Origin: Terana coerulea
Taxonomy: Eukaryota > Basidiomycota > Agaricomycetes > Polyporales > Phanerochaetaceae
Direction of reading: 5' to 3'
NCBI GenBank assembly: GCA_024811115.1
Contig: JAKOGH010000825.1
Span: 1 to 64,000 of the forward strand
DNA: 64,000 bases
Shown here: positions 58,103 to 64,000 of the stretch, one piece after another
Layout: each line of letters starts with the position of its first letter
Numbering within the stretch: the first letter of the stretch is position 1
The notes under the pieces: model-generated
Databases searched by the model: none
What the model was told of the DNA's origin: nothing
What the model saw: only the letters and a program-made list of their open reading frames with translations
Position numbers and translations under genes: made by a program

Positions 58103-59716
58103 TCAGTGTTCGGTCATACGGACCACGTCTGCTTTCTCCTTCTGCGATCCCGAGGCTGAGCCCGCTTTCCCGGTAACCACGTTCGCTCCTTCTCTGACAA
58201 AAGCGTCGCGTGCCCGCTTCAATTCGCCGTCTCTTCCAGTGAGCACCGCTTGATGGGCCGCCAAGGTCGAGTGGAGGGATGTGTACGTATTGAGTTTTGT
58301 CCTATGAGTCGGGAATGAGTACCATAATCCCAGCTGAAGTCCCCCAAAGTACCTCATACTGTCCTTCACCTTCGCAGAAGTCAGCAAGGCTCAGGAGAAA
58401 GAGACGTAGCACATACCATATCAAGTAGAGCATTAAATTTGATCGCAATTTCTACGCAGAATAAACGTGGTGAGTAAAATACAATGCGGGGTGGTCGCCA
58501 GATTGCGTCCAATTGAAACAACGGCAATATTACCATCTGCCCCTGAGGTCCAGTCGTCTAGGGAGCACTCCGCCCATCTCTTCTTGGATTCTTCGTACTT
58601 TGTAGCATATGCGATCGCACAGGCATCCAGGTCATGCCCGAGCAGCTTGTAGATGGCATGATCTTCGTGAGGACTTTCTACCGTCCCGCCAGAGCGCATA
58701 TAGCCAGGAGGGGGAGACTCGTTGCGAAGCTCCGGGTAGCTGAACGGAGGTGGCGGCGGTGGCGTGCCCAGTAGATTCGATTTGTATTCTGCAGCGTCTG
58801 AAGTGGAATGAACGTCCTGCGTAACAGGGTATGTTAGTTGAGATCCACCGCCGTTCATGCTACGCACCATTTGCTCGTTGAGTTTCGCAATCTTTGCGGT
58901 ATTGTATTCCAAGTCCGTTTCTTCTAATTCATCAGAGCGCTGAATTCGTTTGTTGACCCTGCGGAGAGACGGCTTGTTTTGCTCCCGATCGGAGAAGCTG
59001 TACATAGAATCATAGGGACGATTGCGCTGGGATGAATCCTCTTCTGGGACTTCCAGAGAATCCAGATCATCTTCATAGCTTTGGATATTGCCAGAGTCGT
59101 CTAGAGATTCCACCGGGTCTTCGTGTATTTTCTCCAGAGACGACCGCGACGAGACGCGATGACGAGCTGCAGAGGAAGAGTAAATGCCACGAGAAGATTT
59201 TGCACGGTCTGATATGTCGGTTTCAGAGTTTGAGCTGGGTATATGCGCTCGGTTGGACGCCAATTCGTCTGAAGCTGCTGAAGACTGAGACTGAAAAGCA
59301 GAGGGCGGCTGAGGAGCTCTGAAGACGGGAGGAGAAGTGTATGCAGATGAAGTGGGAAAGAAAGGCGATGGTACTGCAATGCGGGAAGTAGGGCGAGCAG
59401 GAGAGGGCCTAGGAGAGCGAGCACGAGTAGCAGGATCCTCGAATGAGTTGCGTGACTTGGGAAACTTGGGCTTGGTAAACGAAGAGATGTTCAAAGGCTT
59501 GTTGGTTTCTCCGGAAGTGAAGGAGCCGTTGCATGGCTTCGAAGAATCATGAGAACCAGCGGAGCGGTCATTAGCGTTAGGACTAGATTCGGCGAGCAGC
59601 CCGTTAGGTTTGAAAGCATCCGCTCCGCCAGAAGAGTCACTTGCAGAGTCACTGGCGTCGGCTGAAGGCCTAACAGGTGGTCTTGCTCCAAAGTGGAAGG
59701 GCTGGCGAGCGGACAT
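58103..59716 (-). CDS. Ecm11-like protein (disordered N-terminus, conserved C-terminal domain)
   Basis: Four exons: 59,716-58,534, 58,451-58,417, 58,369-58,353 and 58,301-58,103. Residues 1-330 or so are low-complexity, rich in Ser, Pro, Asp and Glu (for example EDDLDSLEVPEEDSSQ). The C-terminal 160 residues are ordered: YKLLGHDLDACAIAYATKYE, KRWAECSLDDWTSGAD, EIAIKFNALLDMVKDSMRTK and LAAHQAVLTGRDGELKRARD. A W...D/E-W-x-x-G-A/D pattern followed by a coiled helix recalls the fungal extracellular-mutant-11 domain; in yeast Ecm11 acts in synaptonemal complex assembly. That assignment is from memory of the pattern and is tentative. The start at MSARQPFHFG follows a GC-rich leader; upstream in-frame codons look non-coding. 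The gene is divergent from RCY1-like over 427 bp. The C-terminus may be longer (see 57,541-58,102). Confidence 0.6.
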
Positions 59717-60143
59717 TGCTCGGCACAATTGGAGTTGAGAGTCAAGAAACAAGACCAAGTGGCAGACACCCGTCACGTCACGCAAAGCGCCACAAAGCGG
59801 GCGCTTGTCACAGATCACGGTAACTTCCGGTTCCGAGCTGCCGACGTCCTCCAACGAGCAATACACACCAACTGGATGAGGATTTTCTAACCCGCAAAGC
59901 AATTAAGACCTGCTCCTCCGAGTCCTGAGTACCGTGATTGCGCTGCACTGAGCGACTGTGGGATCAGCGCCGTTGTCCAAAAACGGAACTTAGACGCCAG
60001 CGTGTCATCGCTATCCGCGCCAGCTCAGTTGCATGGCTTGATGTCTCACTGCCACGCTCAAAACGCTGGTCGTTTCTAACTCCTCTGGACTTCGTTATTC
60101 CTCTTCCTACCTTGGGCTCTGAAGTATCATATATCTTACTGGG
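59717..60143. promoter_or_regulatory. Divergent intergenic region, Ecm11-like/RCY1-like
   Basis: 427 bp between start codons. A pyrimidine-rich tract and 'tatcatatatctta' (about 60,125-60,139) sit directly before the RCY1-like start. No strong TATA box in either direction. Confidence 0.4.
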
Positions 60144-63100
60144 ATGGATAAGTTCACCACTCTAGAACCGGTCAAACTTTACCAAGCTTCCGCAGCCAGT
60201 TTCAAGCGCAGCTCGGCACACCCTGCATCGAAGGCTCCGGCTCATTTCACCCTCATCGGACGCCTCCCTGTTGACGTTCACATTTTGATACTCTCCTATG
60301 CTGCCGTTCCAGATATCCCTGCGTACTCCCGGGCTTGTCGCGCTCTGGGACGGCTCTCTACCGACGAGCGTGTATGGGAGAAACGGTGGAACGTGTTTGG
60401 GGCAGACACGCTGAACCTGTCCGGCATTCTCGATGACTTGGAATCTCAATCTAAAGCTCGAAACGCTGTTCGCAAGGATCGCTGCCGCCGACATTGGCTG
60501 TGGACGGCGCGGGTGACGATGACTTCGGGGACTTCACTGCGGTGAACGCGCCCGCGGATGATATGGACGACTTCGTCTCCGGGTTTGCTGGTGCGTCTAT
60601 TGCAAGCCCTGCCGTTGCGGCATGGACACCTCCCAAACCCACCTTCAGGTCGCGTTACATACGTGCACACACATTGTTGAAGCATTTCGTGCCGGCACTT
60701 TCGTCCCCACCCCACGCCATACTCAGCGTCCTCTTCCCTGCGCCTCCACCACCCCTTAGTCAACAGTCTCACATCCTCCGTCTCCTGTCATTATTTTTGT
60801 CCGTCCGGGTCAAGCCTCTACGAAGATGGGAGACACTACGGTCCTCACTGCGAGCCGCGATGGATCTATTCGGCGAGACATTGCTCACAGCTTTCGACGC
60901 GAATGATAGCAAAGGGGATGAGAAGGCTATGGCTGAGGTGGCGAAAGCTAGCTGGGATGTTTGGGACCCGGCCGAAGGACAATGGGAATTGGCGAGGGGT
61001 TGGATGGATAAACAGGAGATCTTCTACGACCATCAAAGTCGATGGGACCCGCTGGAGAACTTTACGTGAGTATTGTCCTGCTTCTGAAGATATCATTCTA
61101 AGATTGTCTAGGAAGGATGACGAGCTGGACTTCGATGCCATGGACACGTTTATTACCAGCATATCATCTACTCTCAAGGAACAAGGCGGTCGTGCCGTGC
61201 GCGTATTCCCGCCAGAAGCAGACGTACTCGTTGTTTTTGCTGAGAGGTTATCAAATGAAGTTGTGAGTAGGTTGACTTGCCAAAATGTGACCGTCTGCCT
61301 GATCTTAACTATAGGTCGGTGAATACATTACTTCGCTACTTACTCGAGCACGGGAGATATCGAATGAAGTGTTCTTGAAGGCCACCGCGGCCAGTTTCCG
61401 CGAAACCTGGCGAATGGTAGACGGGATCACCGAGGTGGCTGCGACGCGTAGTGACGTTACTCTACCCAAAACGCGAGCGGAAGACGTGGTGTACGTACGT
61501 TTTGTTCATTTGTGGGCAATTCACGCTGAGATACCGGTACGTTGCTCAGGTATCAAATGTTCGAAGCAAACATGGATGAATATCTTGACGAGGAAATTGA
61601 GTATGTGAAGAACTGCTTCGAGATGATATGCCGCGGGTGGGAGAAGACAGTTCGTCACTCGGCTCATATACGTAATCCTAAACACTCATGGCGCATACAG
61701 CTAACTAAGCAGACGATAACCCCAGCCAATACCCAAGACCAAGCGCGTTTCTTAAGCTCTCACAACCCAGCGCAGGTCAAGAGGAATGTTCTTGCATCCT
61801 TTACCGACGTCTTGCTACTTCCTGTGACGATTGTCCCGCGAACGACTGTGGCTATGGGCAAGGCCTTCGGCGCCGCACTACAAACGGGAGGGACTGCTGC
61901 AGTGCAAGGAATTGCTATGTTGAATCCTCAGCGTTGGGGAGCAACAGGAGGCACTAGTGCAACAGCTCGCAATGGCTATGTGGACTTCAATGAGAAAGGA
62001 CATTCAACGTTGTTTGACATCGGAGCGGACGAGGACGATGAACTTGATGAGAAAGCAGAGAAGACGGACACCGAGAAGCGTCACGCAGTAAACTGTACGT
62101 CGAGAATCGCCTTTATCACCAGGTGGATATCTCATGTGTATCCTAGCGTCGGTGTCTTCAACGCTATCAACATCTTCGACGGCCTCAAGGAGCCTTACTC
62201 CGTCCATCTCTTCGGGATCAACAAAGGTTTCGACGAGGGCTTCGACGCCGCAGCCCACTTCGAGCTCGACTTCCGCAACCACCTTCGACGAGTTTGAGCT
62301 ACTTCTTTCTCTTGATACTGCGCTCGAGCTCATCCACGCCGATCGTGAATCTCTCAAGCGCGCCGAGACGTTCTCTAGCTATCCTGGGCAGTATGGTCAC
62401 CGCGTTCGGGACACCATCGAGGAGATTTTTGTGTTACTCCTGCAGGCTCTGGGCGATCGTCACATCCGCCCGGGCTTCGAGAGGTCTGTTGTGATGTGTT
62501 ATGCACTAAGGCCAGGTCGCTAATAACTTCGGGTTGTAGAGCGGCGCAGCAAATGACAGCCTACAGGCCGGCCGAGCACGAAGAAACGAATAGTGTTGCA
62601 CCCCTTCTGCAATTCTTCGAGCTGGTGCATATTGGCGATACGATGCAATCCATGGTGCAAGTTTACTTTGATAAAGAGCTGGTGAGTATTGAATCTCCTA
62701 TAATCATTGCCCTCGGCAGCCGACGCGAGTACGCTGTTGCCACAAGTCACGCCACATAGACAAGACCGACTTCTTAAACACGGTTGTGCGCGAGAAGAAG
62801 CGGTTCGAAGACACTTTGGATGACTCTGTCGCTGCTGGCTTGAACATGGGAACGGAAACCCTGATGAATCAGGTTGAACACATCATCACGAAGCACACTA
62901 AACCGCGCGAGTACTATCCACTCGAGGACCAGCCGCTCGACCTTGGACCTACCGAAGGCTGTAAAGAAGCGATCAAGTGTCTGCAAATGCACGCGCAACT
63001 ACTGAAGGGCAGCACCAGCAAAGAAGTCTTGGAAGTTTTCTACCAGGAAATTGGGATACGACTCATAGCGTAAGCTTTGTTTGTTGTTGCGGAGCTTGGC

Positions 63101-63561
63101 TAACACTCGTTTAGCATTCTGCAGAAGCACATCAAACGACAAATTATCTCATTGAATGGGGGCTTCTTGGTCATATCGGACCTGAACGCATACCACTCCT
63201 TCATAACATCTCTGAAGGTGCGTCCTTTCTCGATCAGACATATATGTACAGCTCTAAGGTCGAGGTTCTATAGGTCCCCGCGATCGCTGCAGAGTTTTCT
63301 TATCTGAAGATGTTGGGACATGTGTATGTAGTCGGAGGATGCGAAAGACCTAGCGCAGATCGTACGTGACGTCACACGATACGGCGGAGCATATCGCCCA
63401 GAGGTACGTACAGAGTCCAGCTCTCTCTTGTGTGCCGCTAATGATGTTTCCAGGATGTGTATGAGTTCATTCAAAGACGGTCGGACTGGAAGAAGATAGA
63501 GAAAGTAGTGGATAAGACGATGTATAACCTCAGTTTCAAGGAAGATTGCATTATCTGTTGA
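60144..63561 (+). CDS. RCY1: Recyclin-1-like: F-box plus Sec10 domain with CaaX end, two apparent frameshifts
   Basis: Fungal recyclin acts in recycling from endosomes to the plasma membrane and as an F-box protein. Seen: an F-box in residues of about 34-82 (LIGRLPVDVHILILSYAAVP, RACRALGRLSTDERVWEKRW), an acidic linker (DDDFGDF), then the long Sec10-like helical region: LLKHFVPALSS, FETWRMVDG-like FRETWRMVDG, NPAQVKRNVLASFTDVLLLP, AAVQGIAMLNPQRW, ALELIHADRESLKR, YRPAEHEETNSVAPLLQFFE, KHIKRQIISLNGGFLVISDL, RYGGAYRPEDVYEFIQRRSD. The end KEDCIIC is a CaaX-type prenylation site, as in yeast Rcy1. About eleven exons with short introns. Odd: one base is missing at about 60,480 (KDR/PPTLAVD) and one G is extra at about 63,333 (VYVV/EDAKDLAQ). 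Both lie in well conserved, otherwise continuous coding sequence. Confidence 0.9.
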
Positions 63562-63795
63562 CGTACCATCTCGCGGGGTTTGCGCACCGAACTGGACTGA
63601 GTTTCTCCGCTTTCGCGTGCCTGACACCTGTGATCGGGCCTGAGATCCACTCATCGAGATGACTGGTAGTGGCTGTGTGATTATCGTTGTGGACTCCTCT
63701 GGGCTACTGGGGGACAGTCCAGCGTACTATAAATTGCACTCCCGGTCTTTTGTCTCTTGACTCTACACGCTACCCACTACCTCCCCCGACATAAC
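63562..63795 (+). promoter_or_regulatory. Intergenic with TATA box for the last gene
   Basis: TATAAA at 63,728-63,733 is 63 bp before the start codon at 63,796, with a pyrimidine-rich leader between. No terminator-like motif recognised for the gene before it. Confidence 0.55.
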
Positions 63796-64000
63796 ATGGC
63801 ACCTCCCGAATTTTCGCTGCGTCTCCAGAAAGGTGAGGTGATCTCCATGGGCCTCGTGTATGGCTGCTGCTTGGATCTGACACCCGTGTGTGGCGACCTC
63901 CCAGGCATTACTGGAGGCTTTGCCCCTCCTACTCCGAGCGCAATCTTCACCGTAACTGGGTCTCCTCAGAAGTCTGATCTGCAGATTACCTCTGCTGTTC
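63796..64000 (+). CDS. Unidentified protein, 5' end only
   Basis: ATG in context AACATGGC after a clear TATA box. The sequence reads MAPPEFSLRLQKG, and a GTGAGG donor at 63,832 with a CAG acceptor ending at 63,904 would remove a 73-bp intron and continue as ITGGFAPPTPSAIFTVTGSP. Without splicing the frame also stays open to the window edge, so the intron is a judgement. I do not recognise the family; nothing further can be said from 44 or so residues. Confidence 0.5.
   Translation, partial: MAPPEFSLRLQKGEVISMGLVYGCCLDLTPVCGDLPGITGGFAPPTPSAIFTVTGSPQKSDLQITSAV

Noticed and set aside
63268..63654. 128-codon minus frame at the end of RCY1-like
   Set aside because: Complement of recyclin exons with conserved residues on the plus strand.
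1..64000. CRISPR arrays, bacterial-type operons, rRNA genes, phage or virus genes
   Set aside because: None seen. Spliceosomal introns, TATA boxes and an intron-bearing tRNA show eukaryotic nuclear DNA; the repeats are transposon-derived without regular spacer structure.

Overview
The window is nuclear DNA of a filamentous basidiomycete, most likely an agaricomycete and possibly Polyporales. The host genes on the right carry short (about 50-60 bp) GT-AG introns, and their families (clade-2 histidine phosphatase, CYP5150-like P450, F-box/Sec10 recyclin, small tail-CC protein) look basidiomycete. The window falls into two compartments. Positions 1 to about 44,100 are AT-rich, CpG-poor and full of stop codons, with no convincing living host gene. 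Positions about 44,170 to 64,000 are GC-richer and densely packed with genes.

Left compartment: a graveyard of nested transposable elements. Its base is four or more decayed Helitron copies (A about 0.6-3.2 kb, B 11.4-12.96 kb, C 18.3-22.56 kb, D 23.5-28.6 plus 35.3-36 kb). They retain a DUF6570-like region, the HUH replication-initiator region and, in D, a PIF1-type helicase. Copy D is split by one 6.7-kb Ty3/gypsy retrotransposon (28,616-35,282) with two 561-bp LTRs, a CTTAC target duplication and an internal pol deletion. That element holds an LTR of a second family (32,583-33,360, GGTAA duplication), which holds an inverted copy of itself (CTAAG duplication). Solo LTRs of both families are scattered around, several with target duplications. 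Foldback and TIR elements, a Tc1/mariner-type transposase fossil (about 7.4-7.85 kb) and a possible copia RT fossil (about 43 kb) also occur. The segments 4.7-7.4 and 7.85-11.4 kb are less AT-rich but unidentified.

Right compartment, left to right: a histidine acid phosphatase/phytase-like gene (minus) divergent from a cytochrome P450 (plus) across a 398-bp intergenic region; a hAT-like non-autonomous transposon with an 8-bp target duplication; tRNA-Pro(UGG) (minus); a 70-residue tail-CC protein gene (plus); two tandemly duplicated multi-pass membrane protein genes (minus), whose duplication also copied the last exon of the small gene; an Ecm11-like gene (minus) divergent from an F-box/Sec10 recyclin (RCY1-like) gene (plus); and the 5' end of an unidentified gene running off the window.

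Four of these genes read well only if single bases are inserted or removed at six places, so either the assembly has residual indels or several genes are recently damaged. No biochemical pathway links the genes; the duplicated membrane proteins and the small tail-CC gene are the least explained. Exon limits were worked out by eye and repeat families by visual alignment, so edges without a stated target duplication are approximate.
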